Of a stretch of 40,487 nucleotides of DNA, positions 8,338-16,245 are shown one piece after another. This DNA is from Promethearchaeota archaeon (GTDB lineage Archaea > Asgardarchaeota > Lokiarchaeia > Sigynarchaeales > SOKP01), in NCBI GenBank assembly GCA_030605085.1, contig JAUWBH010000033.1:1-40487 (forward strand). Reading direction: 5' to 3'. The notes below the pieces were generated by a model, which did no database searches, was not told where the DNA came from, and saw only the letters and a list, made by a program, of their open reading frames with translations. Position numbers and translations under genes: made by a program. The first letter of the stretch is position 1, and every line of letters starts with the position of its first letter.

Positions 8338-8628
8338 CTAGTTTTTTTTCTTTTTATTTAGCTCCTCGAGAGCTTTACTAGCAATAACTACGACTTGAAT
8401 AATTTTTATAGCTGCAGATTTGCTCCCCTGTTCATCTAAAACTCTTGCTAAATTTAATAAGGCAACCACAGCATCCAATAATTCGGCTTTTCCAAAATAC
8501 TCCTTAAGTGAATCCTCTAATTCTTCAACTGCAAAATCATCTAATTCAAGAGAATGATATCCCTCATAAAAAAGATTTAAAGCCCTTTCTACCAGAGGAT
8601 GCACTTTTTTTTTATTATTTTCGCTCAT
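8338..8628 (-). CDS. Small helical (TPR-like) protein of unknown function
   Basis: About 96 residues starting at MSENNKKK. An ATG 16 codons further upstream would add a hydrophobic stretch that is probably untranslated leader. The body is three to four amphipathic helices ('LVERALNLFYEGYHSLE', 'AVVALLNLARVLDEQG', 'AAIKIIQVVVIASKALEEL'), typical of a TPR-like or helical-bundle adaptor, with a lysine-rich tail. I do not recognise a named family. It is isolated on the minus strand, next to a transposon remnant. Confidence 0.5.
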   Translation of the reverse strand: MSENNKKKVHPLVERALNLFYEGYHSLELDDFAVEELEDSLKEYFGKAELLDAVVALLNLARVLDEQGSKSAAIKIIQVVVIASKALEELNKKKKN

Positions 8629-8810
8629 TTTAGTTCTGAAATACAATATAAGAAAGGTAATTAGATTAATTATCAAAATGAATATTGGAATATTATAAAA
8701 TATAATGTTACAATGGTAATAAAATTAATTATCGTCTTTAAAAAAGAACATATTAATCAAGGATCGTATTCTCTGATATTCTCAAGACATAGTAATGAGA
8801 TAATTTTGAA

Positions 8811-9190
8811 TAAATCAGTAATTTGGCGAACTATCATCAATATAAAGGAGATACTCATTTGATACCCTTAATAGAGTCAAATGAATTTTAATAAGATGAG
8901 ATTAACTGAGATTATTCAAATAAAATCGTCGTTAAAATTATCTCAATTGTGTCATAAAGCCAAAAACTTGTACAATTTAGCGAATTGGTATTTTAGACAA
9001 GATTTCTTCAATCTGAACAATATTCTCTCTTATTACGATTTAGATTTCATTATTAAACACAAAGAAGCGTACAAGAATTTGCCTGCTCAGACGTCACAAC
9101 AAATCCTTAAATTAGTAATGAGAAATTGGAAATCTTACTTTAAAAGTATAAGAACATATAGAAAAAATTACGAAAAATTTAAGAGAAGAC
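8811..9190 (+). mobile_element. Remnant of an IS200/IS605-family TnpB element (left end plus 5' part of tnpB)
   Basis: The reading frame beginning at MRLTEIIQ (about 8896) matches the first 99 residues of the intact TnpB at 28264-29472 closely, for example NLYNLANWYFRQDFF and HKEAY.NLP.QTSQQILK. It breaks off after 'KRRP'. The RuvC domain is entirely missing, so it cannot be a nuclease. Upstream, 'aataaatcagtaa' near 8813 also occurs upstream of the intact copy, so the left end is kept. The open frame continues to 9243 with unrelated codons. An ATG 15 bases before MRLTEIIQ is also in frame. Confidence 0.85.
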
Positions 9191-9389
9191 CTCTAGAATT
9201 TGCTTATGCATTGCTTCATAGTACTCATCTTCATATCTTTTAAAATCCAAATATATCCTAATCAAATTCACTTCATAATTATACCTTGTTTCAGGGTTTA
9301 ATTCATACAAGATTTTCTCATCAGAAATTACATTATATTGAACTGCGAGCGAGACTTTATTCAATATCACCAGATCAATCGAGAGAAAT
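9179..9389 (-). pseudogene. Protein-like fragment opposite the TnpB relic
   Basis: A stop-free frame of about 70 codons ending at 9179. It has a credible helical composition ('ETRYNYEVNLIRIYLDFKRYED', split here as ETRYNYEVNL and IRIYLDFKRYED, then 'YYEAMHKQILEVFS') but no ATG near its start. It abuts the point where the TnpB frame loses similarity, so it may be the 3' end of another gene joined there. Family not recognised. Confidence 0.3.
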
Positions 9390-9534
9390 TAAACATTGAA
9401 ATCGAGAATTTTATTTATTAAATCGTAAATTTACTCCAATAATCCAAGTTGAAGAATGTTAATATTATTTTTATATTATTACTACTTTAATTTTTTTATT
9501 GCAGATATGGCGATTTTAAATAAAGTGAAAGATA

Positions 9535-9639
9535 ATGACAGATGAAAAAACTATCGTTTCAAATATGAAATTGGTATTTGATGAGCTGTTTAAATATGAA
9601 AAAAGTATTTATGACCCTAAACATTTAGATCAACAATGA
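9535..9639 (+). CDS. Short ORF coupled to the next gene
   Basis: A 34-residue ORF starting MTDEKTIVSN. Its TGA overlaps the ATG of the following gene in an ATGA junction, the usual sign of translational coupling. It is mostly helical and charged. It could be a real leader protein or the surviving start of a longer gene. No family recognised. Confidence 0.35.
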   Translation: MTDEKTIVSNMKLVFDELFKYEKSIYDPKHLDQQ

Positions 9640-10352
9640 AGACAAAAAAAAGTAAAGACGACAACGAGTCGTGCCAATCCACTAATAATCCCAGCGAGTG
9701 GGAGGAAAGAACAATAGAAATTGACGACGCTGGGTCGGGAGATCTTGTCGGAGACACCTTCATTGGCTTTCGGGACACGGAAAATGGAATGATAATATTT
9801 CAATCAGTTCCTGTGGGTCTCTATAACGAAGATAATAAGGGCGATGATCGACCGAAAAAACACATAGTAAAGATAGTAATCAATGCTCTTAGAGCACTTA
9901 ATCACGGTAATGGAGATAGGATACTTCTTTGTAGGGGCGATTGTTTCAATCTTGTTAGAGAATATTTTAAGGAGAACGATATATATTACGAGCCCGCAAT
10001 CATCGAAGGAGAGCTCCAAGACGCCGTGGAGGGTAGATATATTCAACACCTTAGAAAACTCGGGATAACTTCTGGTAACCTGACGATAGAGGCTGGAGCA
10101 CAAAGATACTTTATCTTGTTTGATTGGGTATGCCGAGACTTTCCAAATCGCGAACATTTCGTCAAGACGGGGTTCCCAACTTGGAAAAAGAAATGGAAAA
10201 AAATCGCAATGAAGAGATATAAAAAGTATCAGAAAAATACATTTCGTAAAAGGGAGAAAATCGAAAGAAGGGCAAATGAGATATGCGATATTATGTCTGA
10301 GAATCCTATTTCTTTAAAAGAAGATTTCTCCAAGAGTCATTACGATGAATAA
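9636..10352 (+). CDS. Unrecognised 238-residue protein
   Basis: No family recognised. Residues 1-30 are polar and probably disordered. A folded domain at about 25-165 opens with 'IEIDDAGSGDLVGDTFIGFRDTE', read as two pieces: IEIDDAGSGD and LVGDTFIGFRD. It then has 'ILLCRGDCFNLVREYF' and 'YYEPAIIEGELQDAVEGRYI'. The alternation of strands with D-rich loops and a helix after 'CRGDCFN' resembles an RNase H-like fold, but that is a guess. The C-terminal 70 residues are strongly basic and tryptophan/lysine-rich (FPTWKKKWKKIAMKRYKKY), suggesting nucleic-acid binding. Base composition is more G+C-rich at the 5' end than in neighbouring sequence. Confidence 0.6.
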   Translation: MKTKKSKDDNESCQSTNNPSEWEERTIEIDDAGSGDLVGDTFIGFRDTENGMIIFQSVPVGLYNEDNKGDDRPKKHIVKIVINALRALNHGNGDRILLCRGDCFNLVREYFKENDIYYEPAIIEGELQDAVEGRYIQHLRKLGITSGNLTIEAGAQRYFILFDWVCRDFPNREHFVKTGFPTWKKKWKKIAMKRYKKYQKNTFRKREKIERRANEICDIMSENPISLKEDFSKSHYDE

Positions 10353-10722
10353 TTTTTGTTATTTTTAGATAAATATTTTGTAGAGTTTACTATTCCTATG
10401 TTTTTAATTTTTTAATTTCATGATTTTTAAATAATTTAATTATGAAAAAAAAGTTAATTAAATTGAGGTTTTTTACCTTGCCAAGAGGAAATATCTTCAA
10501 AGGCTTTTGAAGCTTGGAGTACTGTGAGATCGTCTTGTCTCCTCCCAATTATTTGCATTCCAATAGGCAATCCATTGCTTGACCAACCGCAAGGGATTCT
10601 TTATTCATTTTTTTCGTCCATAATGTCAAAATATTTTAAATTAAAATAAATGTAAATTATTATTTATATATATCAATTATTTATTAATTCGTCCAACCTA
10701 ATTATAAACATAGTTAAAAAAT
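10353..10722. other. Intergenic region holding an amidase relic
   Basis: This 370-base gap has no intact gene. It contains the C-terminal end of an amidase on the minus strand (listed separately) and an AT-rich promoter-like stretch before the FAD-linked oxidoreductase. Confidence 0.6.
10454..10600 (-). pseudogene. Relic: C-terminal end of an amidase-signature protein
   Basis: About 48 codons read IPCGWSSNGLPIGMQIIGRR, then QDDLTVLQASKAFEDISSW and a stop. 'G.P.G.QIIG....D..L...A..FE' is the standard C-terminal block of amidase-signature hydrolases (GatA-like family). The frame is closed by a stop just upstream and the catalytic Ser-Ser-Lys region is absent, so this is the 3' end of a lost gene. 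No intact copy is in the window. Confidence 0.75.
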
Positions 10723-12270
10723 GTGGTGAAAAAAGTGTCTAAAGTAAAAAATGCGTATAAAGAAATTGAAAATGCCATTGGGCCTGATTTTATATCGGAT
10801 AAAGATTTCATGAAGGCAGCGTACTCTCGGAATGTAGACCCCGCCTTCCCCGACAGATGGGCAGATATGATTGTGAGGCCTGAAACAACTGAAGAAGTAT
10901 CTGAAATTGTAAAAATTGCGAACAAATATAAGATACACATGGTTCCACGAGGTGGAGGAGCGGATCTAGTTGGTGGATCGGTTTCTCTAGGCGGAATTCT
11001 TATAGATCTCACGCGGATGAACAATATTCTGGAAGTTAACGAGGACGATTATTATTGTATCGTTGAGTGTGGAGTTACTTGGTCCGCTTTACTCTCAGAA
11101 ATACTCCCTAGAGGGTATACTACGGGCGTTACAGGTCCAGGAAGCGGCTACTCTGCAACTATAGGTGGAGGGCTTTCAAATAGCACTGCGGGAGGTGGCT
11201 CAACTAAATACGGATTGGTCCCAGATATATGTTTAGGCGTGGAAGTTGTACTCCCTAACCCGCAAGGGACGATTATAAGAACGGGAGCAGCGGCAAACAA
11301 ATATGCCACACCCTTCTGTCGTTACGGTGTTGCTCCGGATTTCACGGGCCTTTTTATGGGTGATGTAGGAACGCTGGGAATTAAGACTAAAGCCTTTTTA
11401 AAATTATTTCCGGACCCGCCGGTTAAAAAGAACCTTTTTTATATCCTTAATAAAAACGATTATAATAAAGTATTTGAATTAGCGCACCGGATTCGAAAGG
11501 AAGTAAACGATGGATTACTTGGCTTGGCTTTTGTACCACTCATGTTGGTTCAAATGATGGCCGCTCAAGTTAAAGAAAAACCCGCTAAAAGGCCAAGATT
11601 AAAAGGTCCTCTATGTTCCTTGACATTGGAAGCAACAGACGAGCGAATTTTAGACGTGTATCTCGAAAAGGTTGACGAAATCATGACTAAAGATAACGCT
11701 GCTCGTCCTTTTAAAATACAGGAAATTAATCCAACTTTCGTGTCCCCTGAAATATGGAGTTATAAGTTAAGGAATTTTTTTAACTACTTCCACCCGTTAA
11801 TTTCCGTAGCTCCAGCTAAGGTAACATGCACTACATGCCATAAGATTCCTTTCTCATCCATGGAAGAAATATCTAAAAAAGCACCTGCCTTTGATATTAA
11901 ACATAGAAGCGAATTTCAGCCGGGAACCATGTCCTTATGGGCTGGTGTTATAGGAGTTTTACCGAATGGTAATTTTGTGGTTGTCGGCGGTTTTAACGCA
12001 GATAATGTTGAGGAGAAACGCGAAAACTCGATGAGGTTATGGCATAAAAAATTACATCATCAAGTTCGGTATGGAGGAGTACATTACTGGCTAGGGGAAT
12101 CGATTTCGCAATCAATAGTCGAAGCTGATGCGTTCACGCCGGATTTTATGCAATTCTTTAAAGATGTAAAGAAAACTGTTGACCCGAATTTCTTATTGAG
12201 TCCTAACAAATTCCACTTGCACTCGTACGACGACGATTACACTAAATATTTAGTTAAAGAGGAAGAATAA
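10723..12270 (+). CDS. FAD-binding oxidoreductase (GlcD/D-lactate dehydrogenase type)
   Basis: A 515-residue flavoprotein of the vanillyl-alcohol-oxidase superfamily. The PCMH-type FAD domain covers about residues 30-230: 'IVRPETTEEVSEIVKIAN', 'MVPRGGGADLVGGSVSLGGI', 'GYSATIGGGLSNSTAGGGSTKYG' (in pieces) and 'DVGTLGIKTKAFLKLFP'. The C-terminal half is the substrate and cap domain. A short CTTCH motif near residue 370 is unusual and could bind metal or a cofactor. Family members oxidise 2-hydroxy acids such as lactate or glycolate. In an anaerobe the electron acceptor would be an Fe-S or flavin partner, but none is adjacent. Starts at GTG; the nearby ATG is out of frame. No signal peptide. Confidence 0.83.
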   Translation: MVKKVSKVKNAYKEIENAIGPDFISDKDFMKAAYSRNVDPAFPDRWADMIVRPETTEEVSEIVKIANKYKIHMVPRGGGADLVGGSVSLGGILIDLTRMNNILEVNEDDYYCIVECGVTWSALLSEILPRGYTTGVTGPGSGYSATIGGGLSNSTAGGGSTKYGLVPDICLGVEVVLPNPQGTIIRTGAAANKYATPFCRYGVAPDFTGLFMGDVGTLGIKTKAFLKLFPDPPVKKNLFYILNKNDYNKVFELAHRIRKEVNDGLLGLAFVPLMLVQMMAAQVKEKPAKRPRLKGPLCSLTLEATDERILDVYLEKVDEIMTKDNAARPFKIQEINPTFVSPEIWSYKLRNFFNYFHPLISVAPAKVTCTTCHKIPFSSMEEISKKAPAFDIKHRSEFQPGTMSLWAGVIGVLPNGNFVVVGGFNADNVEEKRENSMRLWHKKLHHQVRYGGVHYWLGESISQSIVEADAFTPDFMQFFKDVKKTVDPNFLLSPNKFHLHSYDDDYTKYLVKEEE

Positions 12271-12319
12271 ATAGTTTCAATCAAATTAGATAAATATATA
12301 TTCAGAAAATTTTATTATT

Positions 12320-12342
12320 CTTTTTTTTTCCCTCTTTTTTTT
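12320..12342 (+). terminator. Oligo-T tract after the FAD oxidoreductase gene
   Basis: Two runs of eight or nine T residues separated by CCCTC, about 50 bases after the stop codon. Oligo-T tracts without a strong stem are typical archaeal terminators. It lies between convergent genes. Confidence 0.45.
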
Positions 12343-12418
12343 GACAAATCCCTTATGTATTAAAATAAAATAAATTGAAATTCAAAGACTTATCTATTTT
12401 ATTAGCCCGTCTCGATTC

Positions 12419-13093
12419 TCATTTTATTTTTCGCATGATGAAAAATATTGAACGGAACTTCTTAGGATTCTTTTTGTAAACGTTAATTTCGTTTTGATAT
12501 TTTTTAAATACCTTGAGCACTTTTGGATCGTCGTTGTACTTGTTGCGCAACTCCTTGATTCGTTCTTCCAACGGTTCGTAATATTCCACCCCCCATGCAT
12601 CATCAGGTAATTGGAAATGATCTACGAGCTCATAACCACATTTAGAAATAAGTTCAATTTTGCTTGCCTTGTTTATCAAGTCATCGTGAAACACCATGAA
12701 GCCATTAATTTTTAGAATTCTCCCCCATTCCTTTAAGGCTCTTTCAAAACCAATAGGAGCTATAGCGCCTTCCGCCCATATAATATCAAAACTTTCGTTC
12801 GGAAAATCTAATTCAAACAACGAGCAATTTTTTGTCAATATCCGGTCAGATAAGCCTTCCTTTCTAGCTTTTTCATTTAACTCGTCTAAAGCGGCTTGAT
12901 CAATATCTATTCCAATTATCTCCCCTTTGCTTAATCGTGCTAATTCTAATGTTGGTAACCCAGAACCACATCCAATATCAAGGATGCGTGGCTTATCCAT
13001 TTTTGGAAGCATTTTAAATGCTTTAATCGTGTATTTAATGAAGGACTCTCGAAAATATTCGGGATTTAATTCATCTATAATTTTTTTACTCAT
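12419..13093 (-). CDS. Class I SAM-dependent methyltransferase
   Basis: A 224-residue Rossmann-fold methyltransferase. Motif I is 'ILDIGCGSGLPTLELA' near residues 38-53, the acidic strand-2 end is 'EIIGIDIDQAAL' and motif III-like 'FDIIWAEGAIAPIGFERAL' follows (in pieces). The C-terminal segment is long and charged with 'YNDDPKVLKVFKKYQNEI'. The substrate cannot be deduced. The gene is read alone on the minus strand with an ATG start, 86 bases from the SIR2-TPR gene on the same strand, so the two could share a transcript. Function beyond methyl transfer is unknown. Confidence 0.85.
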   Translation of the reverse strand: MSKKIIDELNPEYFRESFIKYTIKAFKMLPKMDKPRILDIGCGSGLPTLELARLSKGEIIGIDIDQAALDELNEKARKEGLSDRILTKNCSLFELDFPNESFDIIWAEGAIAPIGFERALKEWGRILKINGFMVFHDDLINKASKIELISKCGYELVDHFQLPDDAWGVEYYEPLEERIKELRNKYNDDPKVLKVFKKYQNEINVYKKNPKKFRSIFFIMRKIK

Positions 13094-13178
13094 TTACTTC
13101 GATCCTCCTCTCAACAATAGCGAAACATATCCCTTTTTGAAATGATCAAAGAAAGAATCAAAATGATTTAAATTAAAA

Positions 13179-15350
13179 TTATTTAGCGATAAATTCTCTT
13201 CTTAGAATTTCAATGTTACTTTTAAGAGTTTCTGCAGTTTGAGTATTACTTAATCCATGCTGTGTAAGAATTTGTAACGCCTCCTCGAATAGTTGTATCG
13301 CTTTAGGATAATTAGATTGCGCGTAATGAACCCCACCAATACCGTTAAGAATCGTTGCTTTTTCCAACACATTTCCTGATTTTTCGTTAATCTTAAGCGC
13401 TTCCTCGTATGTTTTTAGGGCCTTGGGATAATCTTTTTGAGAGTAATAAAACGATGCTATGTTATTCAGAGCAATCGCTATTTTCGGCAAATCTCCTAAT
13501 TTTTGGTAGATATTAAGGGCTTCCTCGAACATTTTTCTCGCCTCAAGATAGTTTCCTTGTGAATTATAAATATTTCCAATATTGTTAAGACGGTTGGCTT
13601 TTCCAGATTGGTCTCCCAACTGAATTGCGATCTTAAGAGCTTCCTTGAATTTTTTTAGCGCTTCGGGATAATTTTTCTGATTGTAATAAATCGATGCAAT
13701 ATTGCTAATAGTACTAGCTTTTCTCGAGAAATCACCCAGTTGATCGAAGATTTTGAGTGCCATTTCGTAATGTTTCATCGCCTCAGAGAAATTTCCTTGC
13801 ATATAATAATTCATTCCGATGTTGTTAAGACGGGTGGCTTTTCCAAGCAGATATCCCAATTCCTCGTCGATTTTAAGCCCCTCCTCGTACATTTTTAGTG
13901 CTTCTAGATAATTACCTTGCTTATCGTAAATCATCGCGATGTTGTTAAGAAGGGTCGCCCTCTCTCTTAAACTTTCTAAAAGATTCTTTTTTGAATTTAT
14001 TAATTGATTGACAATCTTAAGTGCTTCCGTATAAAATTTTAGAGCCTCGGAGTAATTCCCTATCGTCCTATAAACATCTCCCATGTTTCTAAGTAATTGA
14101 GTTACTCCAAATAAGTCACCTAATTGTTGCACAATACTAATTCCCTCTTCGAACCTGTCTGCCGCTTCGGAATATTTCCCCTTGGCGAACAATATCATTC
14201 CAATGTTATTAAGAGCGGCTGCTTTCATAGATTGATTGTTCGACCTCTCAGCAATAGAAAGCATTTCTTCTAAACATCTTGAAGCATCGTCATACATGTT
14301 AAAATCATTATAAATTCGAGAGGGGATCATATACTTTTTGAATTCGTCTGGTGTTTTTATGTTATTCTTAAGCCAATCCGTAAGGTCTATGGAAAAATTA
14401 TCTGAACTTAGTTTTGGCTTAATTTCTAAGAGTTCCTTAACCATGCTCATTGTATTTACATTTATTAGATACACATGATTCACGTAATTCATTCGCCAGA
14501 TTTCAAGAAGTATCTTAGAAACTTTTTTTAAATTTTTGTCTAGATTTTCTAACGATTGACTCGTGATATCGTCAATTTCGTAAATCTTTTCCTCATTCAT
14601 TTTGATATCTTTTGCGTAATTTATCCAAATTACATTTCTAAGGTTTTTCAATACTTTTAAAGTCGGAACAATATCAAAATCATCGCTACCCGAATAACCC
14701 ATTACTACTAAAGAGCGTCCGCCTGAGATGTTATCGAACAATTTACGTTTGAAAGGTTCAACTTGAAATACATTTAATCCCTCTTTGTTAGAACCGAACG
14801 CTTGAATGGTGGCAATTAAAGAATCCCTAGTTTCTTCTCCAGTTATAGTGTTTTGAGTTGAGCCATGAATTTTATATAGAGTTTTCTTTCCTTGCTCAAA
14901 CAAATCGTATGGATTATTAAATTTTTCAAAATCATTTTTAGTTATTAATACTTTAATCTCGTCTTTAGGGACATCTGATTGAAGAAGAGCATGTTCAATC
15001 AAGAAATCGAAATTCGTGGTTATGACAAAATTCCCTTTTTTGATCATCTCAGCTAGAAAGAAATGTTGAACATTTGGTTTATCGCATAATCCATAAAAAT
15101 CAATAATTTTTAAATTTGGATCCAATCGATCTCTAACGAGTTCTACCAAGGCTTCAAATCGGAGTTCTTCCATATCTAAAATTTTTTTGACCTCCGATTC
15201 AGCACAAGTGTATTTAACAATCGCTTCCATCATGGGATATCCCACAGGCAAGCAAGAGGGTGCGTCCATCGAACACCCAGCACCTACCAGAAAGGTCAAT
15301 TTTGGCTCTTCCGCAAATATTTCTTTTATAGTGAGGTTTGTAAGTTTCAT
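13179..15350 (-). CDS. SIR2-like NADase domain fused to TPR repeats
   Basis: A 723-residue protein. Residues about 1-270 form a SIR2-like domain: GAGCS at 23-27, TTNFD at 111-115 with the predicted catalytic N113, 'KIHGS' with H162, and 'GYSGSDDFD' at 218-226. Residues about 360-715 are eight or nine TPR units of 40 residues ('ALNNIG.I...QGNY.EALK.YEEALKI'). SIR2 domains of this divergent class in prokaryotic defence proteins deplete NAD+ and cause growth arrest when a sensor part detects a trigger; here the TPR array would be the sensor or scaffold. That role is inferred from architecture and the surrounding toxin genes. ATG start, no membrane segment, all key SIR2 residues kept. Confidence 0.85.
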   Translation of the reverse strand: MKLTNLTIKEIFAEEPKLTFLVGAGCSMDAPSCLPVGYPMMEAIVKYTCAESEVKKILDMEELRFEALVELVRDRLDPNLKIIDFYGLCDKPNVQHFFLAEMIKKGNFVITTNFDFLIEHALLQSDVPKDEIKVLITKNDFEKFNNPYDLFEQGKKTLYKIHGSTQNTITGEETRDSLIATIQAFGSNKEGLNVFQVEPFKRKLFDNISGGRSLVVMGYSGSDDFDIVPTLKVLKNLRNVIWINYAKDIKMNEEKIYEIDDITSQSLENLDKNLKKVSKILLEIWRMNYVNHVYLINVNTMSMVKELLEIKPKLSSDNFSIDLTDWLKNNIKTPDEFKKYMIPSRIYNDFNMYDDASRCLEEMLSIAERSNNQSMKAAALNNIGMILFAKGKYSEAADRFEEGISIVQQLGDLFGVTQLLRNMGDVYRTIGNYSEALKFYTEALKIVNQLINSKKNLLESLRERATLLNNIAMIYDKQGNYLEALKMYEEGLKIDEELGYLLGKATRLNNIGMNYYMQGNFSEAMKHYEMALKIFDQLGDFSRKASTISNIASIYYNQKNYPEALKKFKEALKIAIQLGDQSGKANRLNNIGNIYNSQGNYLEARKMFEEALNIYQKLGDLPKIAIALNNIASFYYSQKDYPKALKTYEEALKINEKSGNVLEKATILNGIGGVHYAQSNYPKAIQLFEEALQILTQHGLSNTQTAETLKSNIEILRREFIAK

Positions 15351-15548
15351 TAGAAAATTCTCTGAAATTAATTTATTACTTTAATTTTAAGAATTGATAT
15401 TATTTAAAAATTGATCATAGGAAGATCTTTATCTTATTTTTCGTAGAATATTTGTATTCTTTCGCTAACCTTATCAAATCCGCTCTATGCTCTTCGTTTT
15501 TAATTCTCCTTAATCGTAAAATTTATATATTTAAAGTCTTTAGAAACT

Positions 15549-15839
15549 TCAAATATCATCAAGAAATTCTAAGAAGTTAGTTATTTGTTTATCAATTTTT
15601 TTTTGAGTACTCTCTATAGATTTCACTAAATGTCCAATTTTATCCCAATTAAGTTTAAAACCGTAGACATTTCTGAATATATGACGAAATCTTAGATAAT
15701 CGTATAAAATTTCTTTCAAATCGTTATCGATAACTTGTTTTCTTATGCTCGGTATTTCTAAGTTCATCCGATCTAATAATGTGCTATGCCATGAGGTATC
15801 TAATGGTAAATCATCATCAATATTAATAGCAATTTTTCG
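15549..15839 (-). pseudogene. HepT-like ribonuclease toxin, N-terminally truncated and with altered active site
   Basis: The open frame of 97 codons starts right after a stop codon. It reads through 'DDDLPLDTSWHSTLLDRM', 'IPSIRKQVI' and 'LRFRHIFRNVYGFKLNW', which is the C-terminal two thirds of the HepT-like toxin family (usual length about 150). A shorter ORF within it begins at ATG 15767. The family's active-site pattern R-x4-H-x-Y is here R-x4-N-x-Y, so the catalytic histidine is asparagine. With the missing N-terminal helix this argues for a decayed toxin. No nucleotidyltransferase partner is adjacent. Confidence 0.7.
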
Positions 15840-15882
15840 CTATTAAAATTTTTTTTTTTTTACAAACCGAATTTGCTTTAGT

Positions 15883-16239
15883 GTGTACTCCATGTTAAAT
15901 TTTAAATATTGGAAATTTTGTATATTTCATAGAAATGCAAATAATAAATTAAAGGTGATTTTCAATTTGAAAATAAAATTAGAGTTTAAAGTTAATGAGT
16001 ATATTACTTTAAAATTGGAAAATGAGAAGACTATCATCTACATAAATGGTAAAAGATTCATGCAATGTATTCGTTTGCTTTTATCTTTTCCTAAGGAACA
16101 TTCTCCTAAATTTGACAAAATCAAGTCTATTGACGAAGCTTCTGAGGTATATGACCATTATTTATGGGAAAATAGGATAATAGAGGAAAATGGAGGTATA
16201 ATTGAAAAAAAGATAGCTCATTTTATAACTCCCGAATAA
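15883..16239 (+). CDS. N-terminal part of a split 'HCSNLQAW' domain/TPR protein
   Basis: A 118-codon ORF whose conserved part starts around 'VNEYITLKLENEKTIIYINGKRF' (read as VNEYITLKLE and TIIYINGKRF) and ends '..KKIAHFITPE'. In related proteins I recall from Asgard genomes this segment runs straight into 'PEEEFWGHCSNLQAWAE'. Here the frame meets a TAA at 16237-16239, and the next ORF continues in the same frame with 'EFMAHCSNLQAWAE'. The first 30 residues are poorly supported and the real start may be a later codon. It is probably half of a gene broken by a point mutation. Confidence 0.6.
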   Translation: MYSMLNFKYWKFCIFHRNANNKLKVIFNLKIKLEFKVNEYITLKLENEKTIIYINGKRFMQCIRLLLSFPKEHSPKFDKIKSIDEASEVYDHYLWENRIIEENGGIIEKKIAHFITPE

Positions 16240-16245
16240 GAATTT

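Noticed and set aside
16237..16239. Stop codon read as pyrrolysine or selenocysteine
   Set aside because: The codon is TAA. Pyrrolysine uses TAG and selenocysteine TGA, and the expected residue is Glu, so a plain nonsense change is simpler.
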